A stretch of DNA of 17,371 nucleotides from Candidatus Woesearchaeota archaeon (GCA_016177345.1 JACOVM010000115.1:1-17371), one strand, 5' to 3'. Numbered from the stretch's first letter, positions 1 to 6,339 are shown. Made by a program: numbers and translations. The notes: a model not told the origin generated them from the sequence alone.

Positions 1-15
1 AAGCACCACTCAACT

Positions 16-609
16 TTATTCTTTGCGTGACTCATCGTAAATCCCCAAGAATTTTTCTTCACCAATAATAACTATCCCTTTTATGGCATTGAGAAGCGGC
101 TTGTCCCTCTTTTTTATGTTTTTGAGGACATCTTGATATGTTTGGTACATGGGATGAACTTTCTTAATGTTGATTTCATTAAGGTCTTTTATTTCTCGCT
201 GAAGTTTCGGGAATCGTTTTTGATCTGTAATTAAAAGAACATCAATATCGTTATGGTTTGATTTTTCCAAAACTGAGCCAAAGAGAACGATAACATCCGC
301 ATGGCTGATCTTTTTTAATTCTTCAACCCATCGTTTTACTTTTGGGCTTGTATGAAGAGATTCTCTGGATAAAATTAAGTCTACATAACGACGAGCATAA
401 GAGTTCTCAGTGTTTACTCGGTAAATTGCCGCGTTACCTATTCGCTTTGATTTTAAGATTGATTCGTTTTCTAGCCTCTTTAGTATCTTTAATGCACCCA
501 TGGCAGTAATCCCCACCACTTTTGCGAGGCTATTTGCATTATAGTCTGCCTCTGGGCTTTTTACAAGCTTAAGTACAACGTCCATTTCTGCTTTAGTTAT
601 TTCTTTCAT
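16..609 (-). CDS. Winged-helix DNA-binding protein with nucleotidyltransferase (MNT) domain
   Basis: A 197-residue protein. Residues about 8-65 look like a winged helix-turn-helix. Residues about 100-185 are a minimal nucleotidyltransferase core with G111-S112 followed by D121-I-D123. The GS-to-Asp spacing is 8 residues rather than the 10 seen in the two related proteins of this window, and no third catalytic acid is obvious on the following strand (N147-I-K-K-V-H), so activity is uncertain. MNT proteins of this kind are usually antitoxins of HEPN toxins, or stand-alone regulators; no HEPN partner is visible because the gene ends at the left edge of the window. A TATA box and three operator-like half-sites lie directly upstream, suggesting autoregulation. 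Domain call is firm; function is inferred. Confidence 0.85.
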   Translation of the reverse strand: MKEITKAEMDVVLKLVKSPEADYNANSLAKVVGITAMGALKILKRLENESILKSKRIGNAAIYRVNTENSYARRYVDLILSRESLHTSPKVKRWVEELKKISHADVIVLFGSVLEKSNHNDIDVLLITDQKRFPKLQREIKDLNEINIKKVHPMYQTYQDVLKNIKKRDKPLLNAIKGIVIIGEEKFLGIYDESRKE

Positions 610-610
610 A

Positions 611-637
611 TAAACTCAAAGTTTACATATATAAACT
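611..637. promoter_or_regulatory. Three-half-site operator at the left-edge MNT promoter
   Basis: The hexamer TAAACT (611-616) is followed by its inverse AGTTTA (620-625) and again by TAAACT (632-637). This gives two overlapping inverted repeats with spacers of 3 and 6 bases. The array lies between the TATA box and the start codon, where a bound repressor would block initiation. The adjacent winged-helix MNT protein is the natural candidate to bind it (inference). Confidence 0.5.
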
Positions 638-642
638 AGAAG

Positions 643-650
643 TATATAAA
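643..650 (-). promoter_or_regulatory. TATA box of the left-edge MNT gene
   Basis: On the minus strand this reads TTTATATA. It lies 34 bases before the ATG at 609, so transcription should start near 618-622, inside the repeated half-sites. Confidence 0.6.
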
Positions 651-705
651 TGTTTTGCTTTGGCATCACCAATCCTTTCTTGAAAATATATCTCTCGTTC
701 CTTTA

Positions 706-1395
706 CTATTTTTTCTGCTCATTGGAAAGCTTAGTAAAGACAAGCACTCCAGTATGCTCTGACTCCATGACGGGATAGGATTCCTGAACAAGAATGCGCT
801 TATTGAACAAAGGGCAGTCCAGTACAAAGCTCTCAAATTCACCACCCTCCCCTGCCGGATGAAAGCCTATCTTCTGCTGAAGAGCAACAAGATCATGATA
901 CGCTGCATGATCAATGCGCCTGCCCAGCCATTTCTTGGATAGCCCATCTGCTGCAATGCTTTGGATGATAATGTCAAACCCGCAATCAATCATTTCTCGA
1001 AGAAGCAGCTTCTGGTCTTTGTGCCACAAGGGTGCAAAGGTTTTTAACCCGACTTCTTCACAGATTCTATTGACGCGCTCTTGCTGGTAATCGGAGAGGA
1101 TCGCGCCAACAACAAGCCCTTGAAGATGATATTCTTGTTTTGCTTGCTGAAGCGCATCACGAAGGTCAGCAAGCTCGTCTTCCTTCTCTCCAGACGTTTT
1201 GTGAAGGATATGGGGGATGCCAAGAGCCTCTGCCTGAACTCGAGTCCATGAAATATTTGGCGTGTGAAACATCCATGAATCTTTATTCATCGGACAGAGG
1301 GTGACGAGGCATCGAACATCCCAGCCCTGCTGAACTGCCCAGTACAGAGAAAACATTGAATCCTTTCCGCCAGAGAAGAGGCTTGCAACCTTCAT
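706..1395 (-). CDS. dph6: Diphthine--ammonia ligase (Dph6-type ATP pyrophosphatase)
   Basis: A 229-residue protein of the archaeal single-domain Dph6 family, which performs the last step of diphthamide formation on elongation factor 2 by ATP-dependent amidation of diphthine. The PP-loop S8-G-G-K-D-S13 of the adenine nucleotide alpha-hydrolase fold is at the N-terminus. The family signatures GAILSDYQ near residue 100 and GEGGEFESFVLDCP near residue 185 are present. Length is normal for archaeal members. The ATG at 1395 is supported by a Shine-Dalgarno GGAGGT at 1407-1412. The gene lies 19 bases downstream of the amidohydrolase, so the two are probably co-transcribed; no shared pathway is evident. 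Presence of this gene implies diphthamide-modified EF2 in the host. Confidence 0.88.
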   Translation of the reverse strand: MKVASLFSGGKDSMFSLYWAVQQGWDVRCLVTLCPMNKDSWMFHTPNISWTRVQAEALGIPHILHKTSGEKEDELADLRDALQQAKQEYHLQGLVVGAILSDYQQERVNRICEEVGLKTFAPLWHKDQKLLLREMIDCGFDIIIQSIAADGLSKKWLGRRIDHAAYHDLVALQQKIGFHPAGEGGEFESFVLDCPLFNKRILVQESYPVMESEHTGVLVFTKLSNEQKK

Positions 1396-1414
1396 ACTTC
1401 CATCATACCTCCTT

Positions 1415-2662
1415 TCATAATACTTTTCTCTCCTGGATTTTTCTCTCCCAGATAAGTCTCTCCTTCACAATTATTTTTCCATCAATAATAACATCTCTAA
1501 TGTCTGATCCATTAGCACAGTATATAATATTCGACACAAGGTCATTTACTGGAAGAAGATGTTCTGCAAGAGGAATAACGATAAGGTCTGCTTTTTTTCC
1601 AGGCTCGATGCTTCCAATATCGGGCAGGCCAAGGCACGCTGCCGCATCCCTCGTTGCCATATCCAGAATGCGTTGCGCAGGAAGCACGGTAGGATCCCAT
1701 CGATGCTGCTTATGGAGAAGACCAGTAAGTTTCATCTCTCCAAACATGTCCAAATTATTGTTTGACACCACAGAATCAGTGCCGAGCCCAACACAGACAC
1801 CAGCATTAAGCATTTCAATTAACGGCATCACTCCGCCAGATGCAAGTTTCATATTTGATGTAGGATTATGGCTTACCTTTGCCCCATGCTTTGCGATTGT
1901 TCTTACCTCACCTTTCGTAATCCATATCGCATGAACGAGAAGCGCTTTTTCATCAAGAAAGCCAAGCGATTCCAAATAATCAATAGGAAGCTTTCCTTTT
2001 TTGTTAAGAACATCATAGCGCTCTTTCCGAGTTTCCCCAATATGAATTCGGCGAAGAACATTATGCTTGTTGCTCAGCCGAACAATGTCCAGCACGACAT
2101 CCTCCTCACATTCGTAGGGAGAATGAACGGCAAGGGCTGGAGTAACAAGAGATTTCTTTGCCATGCCCTTTAATGAACAAAGAGAGGCAACCATTGCTTC
2201 TGCAGCAGGAATATCTTCTTTTTTTCGAATCGTGGACGAGACAAGGGCGCGCATGCCAAGAGATTGAAAGATTGCAGCACGGTCTTCTGCAAATGCATAC
2301 GAATCATAGATCGTTGTTGTGCCAAACAACAATGCTTCACGAGCACCAGCCAAGGTGTTGGCAAGAACGTCTCTTTTTGACATTGCTTTTTCTTTTGGCA
2401 CAACAATGGAAAGCCAGTCATGCAGCTCTTTGTCATCGCAAATTCCCTTCAAAGAATGCATGCCAAGATGGGCATGAGTATTCACCAGGCCTGGCATGAT
2501 GATGCAGTTGGTGCAGTCGAGGATGTCATGATCTTCTGGCCCTGCAACAATATTTTTTCCAAGAGAAAGAATGGCATTGTCTTTGATAATAATGTCCGCG
2601 TTTTCAAGAATAGCACGCTCGCCATCCTGTGTAATAACATACCTGCAATTACGAAGGATCAT
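1415..2662 (-). CDS. mtaD: Amidohydrolase, S-adenosylhomocysteine/5'-methylthioadenosine deaminase type
   Basis: A 415-residue metal-dependent amidohydrolase of the TrzA/MtaD branch, whose members deaminate adenine-containing nucleosides such as S-adenosylhomocysteine and methylthioadenosine. Visible motifs in order: strand-1 H63-x-H65 in PGLVNTHAHL; H207 and E210 in HIGET; H244 in HAIW; SHNPTSN at 264-270; and D296 in GLGTDS. Together these are the full metal and catalytic set of the subfamily. A TATA box 23-30 bases before the ATG, with no Shine-Dalgarno, suggests a leaderless message. It heads a two-gene operon with dph6. Exact substrate cannot be read from sequence; related guanine or chlorohydrolase activities are less likely alternatives. 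Confidence 0.82.
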   Translation of the reverse strand: MILRNCRYVITQDGERAILENADIIIKDNAILSLGKNIVAGPEDHDILDCTNCIIMPGLVNTHAHLGMHSLKGICDDKELHDWLSIVVPKEKAMSKRDVLANTLAGAREALLFGTTTIYDSYAFAEDRAAIFQSLGMRALVSSTIRKKEDIPAAEAMVASLCSLKGMAKKSLVTPALAVHSPYECEEDVVLDIVRLSNKHNVLRRIHIGETRKERYDVLNKKGKLPIDYLESLGFLDEKALLVHAIWITKGEVRTIAKHGAKVSHNPTSNMKLASGGVMPLIEMLNAGVCVGLGTDSVVSNNNLDMFGEMKLTGLLHKQHRWDPTVLPAQRILDMATRDAAACLGLPDIGSIEPGKKADLIVIPLAEHLLPVNDLVSNIIYCANGSDIRDVIIDGKIIVKERLIWERKIQERKVL

Positions 2663-2684
2663 AGCTGCAAAGAAAATAAGGGCT

Positions 2685-2692
2685 TATTTAAA
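2685..2692 (-). promoter_or_regulatory. TATA box of the amidohydrolase-dph6 operon
   Basis: The minus strand reads TTTAAATA, centred about 26 bases before the ATG at 2662. This predicts transcription starting at or very near the start codon (leaderless message). Confidence 0.6.
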
Positions 2693-2724
2693 CTTATGGT
2701 AATAGACTGAATTGGTAATAAACT

Positions 2725-2740
2725 AAAAAAAAGAAAAAAA
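2725..2740 (-). terminator. Poly-T terminator after the AbrB-PhoU regulator
   Basis: Directly after the stop codon the minus strand reads seven T, one C, eight T. A T-rich tract without a hairpin is the usual archaeal intrinsic terminator. Confidence 0.75.
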
Positions 2741-3721
2741 TTATTCCAGCTTTAGGGTATCCTCTCCAATGCCAAGCACGCTCTTGGCAACCATGCCTAT
2801 GCACACGCTCATGCTCCGCAAGTTGTCCATAGCCTGCGCAGTATCCACTGGATCATTTTTGAGGATTTCCTCAACATAATCATTGCATTTCTTGATCCTG
2901 TTCTTGTTGTCCAGTTCCACTTCAAATGCGAGCGCTGTTGTTCTCTTGTAGTACGCTTTCATCACGGTGAGATAGCTGTTGTAGACATCGGTGTAAATTG
3001 TTCTGAAGTGCTCTTTCTCTTCTTTTGTCAAGTTTTCTGCATTTTTGAGGCTTCGTGCGATTCGTTTGGTCTTATCCCCGACCTTTTCAAGATGAATAAC
3101 AATATCGCGGACAAACATCAGCTCAACAAGATTCATCTTAAAATATCGCACCAAGCTCGGATCCTCAAAAATGCCATGGATCACTCGTCGTGCAAGAAAC
3201 ACCAGGCGATTGACGTCTTTGTCACGGTCATTGATGCTTTCGTAATGGCACGTGTTCAAGCAGTCAATAGAGTCCATGATCATGGACCGCACAATGTTGT
3301 CGATTCTCCTGACGAGCGTCGGAAGAGAAATCTCTCGAATATTCAGGAGATCTTTTGCCGTAATCTTTGTTTCAGTCTGCTGGATGATTTCAAATCCAGT
3401 AAGGTTTCTGATAATGCCTTTGATGACTGATGCATTTTTTGGAAGCTCCGCACCCTTAATGTCAATGATAACATAGTTGTTAAGGTACGCGGAAATGATT
3501 TTAGATTTGATCAGCTCAAGGTCGTTGCCGTTCACGTCAATCAGAATTCGCTTTGGCTCATCCTTTCGGTGAACCTCACCAGGATAGAGCGCAAGTTCGT
3601 CCTTCCTGTTCTCCACCTGAATCGTGTCCCCTTTCTTGAGCTTGTGCTGCAAGATCCACGATTTGGGGACAGAAACAACATAGGATGAACTGCCAAATGA
3701 TATAATCTTTCTCGTTTCCAC
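2741..3721 (-). CDS. AbrB/SpoVT-domain PhoU-like regulator
   Basis: A 326-residue protein when started at the GTG at 3719-3721. It has an N-terminal AbrB-type swapped-hairpin DNA-binding domain (residues about 1-48, with METRKIISFG and VVSVPKSW) followed by two PhoU-like helical repeats (about 100-320). This archaeal fusion is thought to regulate phosphate uptake or related transport genes (family knowledge; no phosphate transporter lies in this window). The open frame runs back to 3883, but the upstream part crosses the AT-rich promoter and encodes an implausible start. The GTG is preceded 8 bases away by a GGGGGGTG Shine-Dalgarno tract at 3728-3735. A 19-base palindrome over the predicted transcription start suggests autoregulation. 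The gene is divergent from the 50-residue acidic protein. Confidence 0.85.
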   Translation of the reverse strand: METRKIISFGSSSYVVSVPKSWILQHKLKKGDTIQVENRKDELALYPGEVHRKDEPKRILIDVNGNDLELIKSKIISAYLNNYVIIDIKGAELPKNASVIKGIIRNLTGFEIIQQTETKITAKDLLNIREISLPTLVRRIDNIVRSMIMDSIDCLNTCHYESINDRDKDVNRLVFLARRVIHGIFEDPSLVRYFKMNLVELMFVRDIVIHLEKVGDKTKRIARSLKNAENLTKEEKEHFRTIYTDVYNSYLTVMKAYYKRTTALAFEVELDNKNRIKKCNDYVEEILKNDPVDTAQAMDNLRSMSVCIGMVAKSVLGIGEDTLKLE

Positions 3722-3748
3722 CCAAAACACCCCCCTTTCACTACTACT

Positions 3749-3767
3749 CTTATATAGTGTATATAAG
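3749..3767. promoter_or_regulatory. 19-base perfect palindrome in the divergent promoter
   Basis: The 8-base arms CTTATATA and TATATAAG are exact inverses around GTG. The site overlaps the expected start of transcription of the AbrB-PhoU gene if its TATA box is the one at 3781-3790. It is a good candidate operator for that regulator (inference). Confidence 0.5.
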
Positions 3768-3780
3768 GTATATAGGCAAA

Positions 3781-3793
3781 GTATATATTTAAA
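3781..3793. promoter_or_regulatory. Shared TATA region of the divergent AbrB-PhoU and 50-residue protein genes
   Basis: GTATATATTTAAA can serve as a TATA element in both directions. To the right it predicts transcription starting near 3813, just before the Shine-Dalgarno at 3820-3828. To the left it predicts a start near 3759, within the palindrome. Confidence 0.45.
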
Positions 3794-3833
3794 GGTTTCT
3801 ATTATATAGTATACAAGTCGGGAGGTGGTAACG

Positions 3834-3986
3834 ATGAAGGGCGCTAAAGCACGGTTGATTGATGAAGACCTCTTTGACGACATTGACTTTTATGGAGGGG
3901 ACGACGTTTGGGATCAAGCAGTAGAAGCAGACTCGATGACACCAAATGAGGCAGCATTCATGAGGGGATGGGATGACGCGGGGTAA
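3834..3986 (+). CDS. Small acidic protein, 50 residues, unknown function
   Basis: Reading from the ATG at 3834 gives 50 codons ending in TAA. The protein starts MKGAKARLIDEDLFDDIDF and ends EAAFMRGWDDAG. An excellent Shine-Dalgarno GGGAGGTGG (3820-3828) lies 5-6 bases before the ATG, and a TATA element lies about 45 bases before it, so it is very likely translated. It is strongly acidic, with 13 Asp or Glu in 50 residues. The C-terminal pattern E-A-A-F-M-x-G-W-x-x-A resembles the end of other very small archaeal proteins (recollection, not verified). It shares a promoter region with the AbrB-PhoU regulator, so it may be co-regulated with it. Function unknown. Confidence 0.75.
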   Translation: MKGAKARLIDEDLFDDIDFYGGDDVWDQAVEADSMTPNEAAFMRGWDDAG

Positions 3987-4193
3987 CTATTGATAATACC
4001 CATGTGATAACCTATGTTAAGAACATAGTCAAAGACATCAAAGAATTCACGAAAGAGTGAAATCTTTGTTTAAGCGCTTGCAAGAACCAGCTTCTTGATA
4101 CCTTGGTGCCTTGCAAGTTAGTTTTTTCATAACAGTATAACTATCTTTGTCACCTCTACGTGCTGTCTGAACCTGAGTAACAGGTTCTGACAG
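3981..4193 (+). other. Run of five hairpins in a gene-free stretch; possible structured RNA or 3' UTR
   Basis: There is no convincing gene between 3987 and 4237, but the stretch holds consecutive inverted repeats. (1) GGGTA 3981-3985 with TACCC 3997-4001. (2) CTATGTT 4012-4018 with AACATAG 4022-4028. (3) An 11-pair stem with one A-A mismatch, 4039-4050 with 4057-4068, around the loop GAAAGA. (4) CTTGCAAG 4077-4084 with CTTGCAAG 4110-4117, followed by six T at 4122-4127. (5) A 12-pair stem with one T-T mismatch, 4163-4175 with 4181-4193, loop AGTAA. It could be the structured 3' end of the 50-residue gene's message, a separate RNA gene or tandem terminators. Strand is assigned by continuity with the upstream gene. 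Confidence 0.45.
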
Positions 4194-4237
4194 GCGTTTT
4201 CTAATGAAGGAACTTTCTAATAAAGGAAAAAAGCAGG

Positions 4238-4852
4238 CTATATTGTAATCATTGCCCCAAACGGCCCGGGATTGACAGCGATAGCCTTTCCGATCTTTTG
4301 AACCTTGCCAAAGCATTCATGGATGTGACCGCAAATAACGAGATCAGGCGAATTCTTTTTGATAAACAAGGTGTAATCCTTATTCCCACAATGGCCTGAA
4401 ACAACAACATCTAGTAATGTGCCATATGGGGGGCCGTGAAAGAGAAGGATCTTCTTATCTGTTAGCCTTGCCTGCTTGATCGCAGCACTAGCCCACTTAA
4501 GGAATACCGGATCTCGATAGGCAAATCCCCCTGAGCCCCATGCCATGAAAAAATAGTTGCGAAACCGATACGATTTTTTGTGAAGGTAAATAATGCTTGA
4601 TAGATGCATAGTTTGGATGTACTTTTGCAGCGGCTTGCCATCCTCATGATTTCCCGGAACAAGAAGAAGAGGAATGCCAACCCTCTTCGCCAATGCGTTT
4701 AGCCGAACAATAACCTTCTTCACATCAGTGCCAAAAAAAGAAATATCACCAGTACAAATAAGAAGGTCTGGCTTTTGTTTTTTAGCAAGAGCAAAAATTC
4801 TTGCTTCAGCAGTCCTGCTTGCATGATGGTCAGTAAAGGCGAGGATCTTCAT
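4238..4852 (-). CDS. Calcineurin-like metallophosphoesterase
   Basis: A 204-residue protein with the complete dimetal phosphoesterase motif series: D8-x-H10 (TDHH), G35-D36, G67-N-H-E70, H139 in FHGPPYGT, and G175-H-I-H178. Length and motif order match the compact YfcE-like or archaeal phosphodiesterase group; the substrate is not predictable. It reads alone on the minus strand. TATATAAA lies about 27 bases before the ATG and no Shine-Dalgarno is visible, so a leaderless message is likely. The C-terminus VNPGPFGAMITI is the usual ending of this group, where the GHxH is followed by a NPGS-like strand. Probably a cytoplasmic monocistronic gene. Confidence 0.88.
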   Translation of the reverse strand: MKILAFTDHHASRTAEARIFALAKKQKPDLLICTGDISFFGTDVKKVIVRLNALAKRVGIPLLLVPGNHEDGKPLQKYIQTMHLSSIIYLHKKSYRFRNYFFMAWGSGGFAYRDPVFLKWASAAIKQARLTDKKILLFHGPPYGTLLDVVVSGHCGNKDYTLFIKKNSPDLVICGHIHECFGKVQKIGKAIAVNPGPFGAMITI

Positions 4853-4874
4853 AGAATAATTAAGGAATGAACTG

Positions 4875-4882
4875 TTTATATA
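4875..4882 (-). promoter_or_regulatory. TATA box of the metallophosphoesterase gene
   Basis: The minus strand reads TATATAAA, centred about 26 bases before the start codon at 4852. Confidence 0.55.
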
Positions 4883-4927
4883 GTTTTATGTATAGTTTTA
4901 GAAATTAAAAAGAGCTTAAAGAGAAAC

Positions 4928-4949
4928 TAAAAAGAAAAACAGAAAAAAA
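4928..4949 (-). terminator. Poly-T terminator after the DoxX-family gene
   Basis: Shortly after the stop at 4958 the minus strand has three T-runs of 7, 5 and 5 bases separated by short breaks, without a hairpin. This is a typical archaeal terminator. Confidence 0.65.
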
Positions 4950-4957
4950 TGGCTAAA

Positions 4958-5344
4958 TCATTTATCCACTGCGTATTCTCCTGCGCCAGCGCCGCCTAAG
5001 AAGAGGAGGCCGCTAATGCCGACCAGGCGGAACAGCACATCAATCCATCGCATTGGGTTTTGCACATCACCAAGATGAACGGTGAGAATGGCAACAACCA
5101 AGACAACGATTGGCGGAAGAACAGCCCATTTTACTTGATATCCAACCAGGATCAACGCACCGCAGATAACCTCTGAAAGAATCAGGACCCACGCCAAAAA
5201 TCCTGCTGCTGGAAATCCTTTGCTTGCCAGAAATCCAGTAATCATACCTGGTGCAGCAAGCTTCATCAAGCCAGGAACAAGAAACAACAATCCTAGCGTC
5301 AACCGCAGGCCAAGATGACCCCATTTTTTACAATTATGTTCCAT
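4958..5344 (-). CDS. DoxX-family integral membrane protein
   Basis: A 128-residue, four-helix hydrophobic protein from the ATG at 5344 (MEHNCKKWGHLGLRLTLG). The pattern GLLFLVPGLMKL, then FLASKGFP, then SEVICGALIL is characteristic of the DoxX/SURF4-like family, small membrane proteins sometimes tied to quinone or thiol redox; a specific role is not known here. The frame is open to an ATG at 5428, but that start lies upstream of the TATA box at 5391-5400 and so would not be transcribed. The chosen ATG has an AGGGGGTG Shine-Dalgarno about 8 bases upstream. The gene stands alone and ends at T-runs. Confidence 0.82.
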   Translation of the reverse strand: MEHNCKKWGHLGLRLTLGLLFLVPGLMKLAAPGMITGFLASKGFPAAGFLAWVLILSEVICGALILVGYQVKWAVLPPIVVLVVAILTVHLGDVQNPMRWIDVLFRLVGISGLLFLGGAGAGEYAVDK

Positions 5345-5390
5345 TAAATACACACCCCCTAAGGTTATTAGGAACACCACCATTCCATGG

Positions 5391-5400
5391 TTATATAAAT
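5391..5400 (-). promoter_or_regulatory. TATA box of the DoxX-family gene
   Basis: The minus strand reads ATTTATATAA, about 50 bases before the ATG at 5344. This leaves room for a short leader that carries the Shine-Dalgarno. A small inverted repeat (ACCAT 5379-5383, ATGGT 5387-5391) borders it. Confidence 0.55.
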
Positions 5401-5480
5401 GTTCTGGATATATTGCGCTCAAAATCAAGATGCATTTTCTACAAAGACGGGTATACCCTCAAGCTAACCGGATAACTACC

Positions 5481-5488
5481 TTTATAAA
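5481..5488 (+). promoter_or_regulatory. TATA box of the membrane protein gene at 5511
   Basis: TTTATAAA centred 26 bases before the ATG at 5511, predicting a leaderless message. It also argues against the in-frame ATG at 5430, which would lie upstream of the promoter. Confidence 0.6.
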
Positions 5489-5510
5489 TTCAGAAGCTCG
5501 TAAATCCCCC

Positions 5511-6293
5511 ATGGCACGGGCTCAAGCGAGTGTATTTATCATTCTGGGGGTAATCATTGTTATTGCAGTCGGTTTGATGTTGTACTTGTCTCCAGCAGAT
5601 GGCCAGAACGAGGGTGAAAAAGCAAACTCGCAGGCCATCCAATCGGTTATTCCCTCGGTAACAACGTATGTCGAACAATGCCTTCAGCAAACAGTTGAAG
5701 AAGGCATCTTGTTCCTTGGAAAGCATGGTGGGTATTATGAGCTTCCAGACCCTCGCGATGACGTGTTCTCTCTTCCCTACCATTTTTATGACAGCAAAAA
5801 GCTGCTCTTATCACAAGACGAGCTTCAACGGCAGCTCAGCATGTATGTGAAGCAAGAGCTGTTCTTTTGCATCAAAAACTTTGTTCCATTTCGCGAGCAG
5901 GGGTATACTGTCCACTATAACGAAATGGATGTACGGACAGAGCTGACCCCAAGCCAGGCAAAAGTTAGCTTGTATTACCAAATCACGATGAGCATGAAAG
6001 GAGCTTCTGCTACTGTTCAGGAATTTTCCGCAGCTGTTCCAACACGATTGCTTGCGATCCACACGATGGTGGACACGATCCTAACGCAGCAAGAGCAGCA
6101 GCCAGACAGCATCTGCATCAGCTGCCTCGTCACCGAGGGAATTGCGAATCATGCGCGCGTTGAAATGTACCGCATTGATGATACGGCCATATGGTTTTCT
6201 GTTATTGACGAGGAAGGGTTCATTCGCGGAGAGCAATTTAGCTTTAATTACCTGAATAGATATCCTGAGGGGAGTGCTGATGAAGAACAATAA
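5511..6293 (+). CDS. Single-pass membrane protein of a DPANN-type family, unknown function
   Basis: 260 residues from the ATG at 5511. The N-terminus MARAQASVFIILGVIIVIAV is a short charged stretch followed by one membrane helix (about 7-26), a form common in Woesearchaeota and related genomes. The rest should lie outside the membrane. Recognisable segments are YVEQCLQQTVEEG at 53-65, GKHGGYY at 70-76, and FFCIKNF at 118-124. Cysteines are at 57, 120, 202 and 205; the last two form C-I-S-C. The family is recognised only as a recurrent DPANN protein and no activity is known. The TATA box supports the chosen start. An AUG with its own Shine-Dalgarno near the end of this gene opens a frame that stops after 8 codons (see 6280-6306). 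Confidence 0.7.
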   Translation: MARAQASVFIILGVIIVIAVGLMLYLSPADGQNEGEKANSQAIQSVIPSVTTYVEQCLQQTVEEGILFLGKHGGYYELPDPRDDVFSLPYHFYDSKKLLLSQDELQRQLSMYVKQELFFCIKNFVPFREQGYTVHYNEMDVRTELTPSQAKVSLYYQITMSMKGASATVQEFSAAVPTRLLAIHTMVDTILTQQEQQPDSICISCLVTEGIANHARVEMYRIDDTAIWFSVIDEEGFIRGEQFSFNYLNRYPEGSADEEQ

Positions 6294-6306
6294 CAAATTC
6301 CGATAA
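6280..6306 (+). other. Orphan start: 8-codon open frame with Shine-Dalgarno
   Basis: The ATG at 6280 overlaps the end of the membrane protein gene and has GAGGGGAG five bases before it. The frame reads only MKNNNKFR before TAA. It looks like the start of a formerly coupled next gene, cut where the MNT-HEPN operon begins. A chance motif is possible. Confidence 0.3.
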
Positions 6307-6316
6307 CTTTAAATAT
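6307..6316 (+). promoter_or_regulatory. TATA box of operon A
   Basis: CTTTAAATAT, centred about 28 bases before the ATG at 6340, so the operon A message is probably leaderless. The same 10 bases occur at the operon B promoter. Confidence 0.6.
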
Positions 6317-6319
6317 CAC

Positions 6320-6339
6320 TTGATATTATCTAGTATCAA
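6320..6339. promoter_or_regulatory. Operator palindrome of operon A
   Basis: TTGATA (6320-6325) and TATCAA (6334-6339) form a 20-base imperfect palindrome, 16 of 20 positions symmetric, ending directly at the start codon. A third copy, TATCAA, lies at 6354-6359 inside the gene. Its placement between TATA box and start suits repression by the winged-helix MNT protein encoded next (inference). Confidence 0.55.

Noticed and set aside
1..15. Start of a HEPN gene left of the MNT gene on the minus strand
   Set aside because: GTG codons occur at 4-9, but only a few bases remain in the window, so nothing can be supported.
1356..2710. Several plus-strand frames of 68-192 codons across the amidohydrolase and dph6 genes
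   Set aside because: They are antisense to genes with complete catalytic motifs and show no plausible protein features.
3722..3883. Upstream extension of the AbrB-PhoU frame (54 more residues to an ATG at 3883)
   Set aside because: It crosses the AT-rich divergent promoter and the start of the 50-residue gene. The GTG at 3721 has a strong Shine-Dalgarno and matches where the AbrB domain begins.
3987..4237. Box C/D or H/ACA guide RNA
   Set aside because: CTGA boxes occur within hairpin 5, but no properly spaced RTGATGA box C or terminal ACA box was found.
4047..4316. 89-codon minus-strand frame covering the hairpin region
   Set aside because: It overlaps the conserved end of the metallophosphoesterase, has no family-like features, and its codons run through strong inverted repeats.
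5379..5391. Inverted repeat ACCAT-tcc-ATGGT beside the DoxX TATA box, similar to operon B half-sites
   Set aside because: Only 5-base arms, containing the common palindrome CCATGG; too short to claim a shared regulator.
5345..5428. Upstream ATG for the DoxX-family protein
   Set aside because: It lies before the TATA box at 5391-5400; the ATG at 5344 has a Shine-Dalgarno and begins the family-like sequence.
5430..5510. Upstream ATG for the membrane protein at 5511
   Set aside because: It lies before the TATA box at 5481-5488, and the added residues are not like an export or membrane N-terminus.
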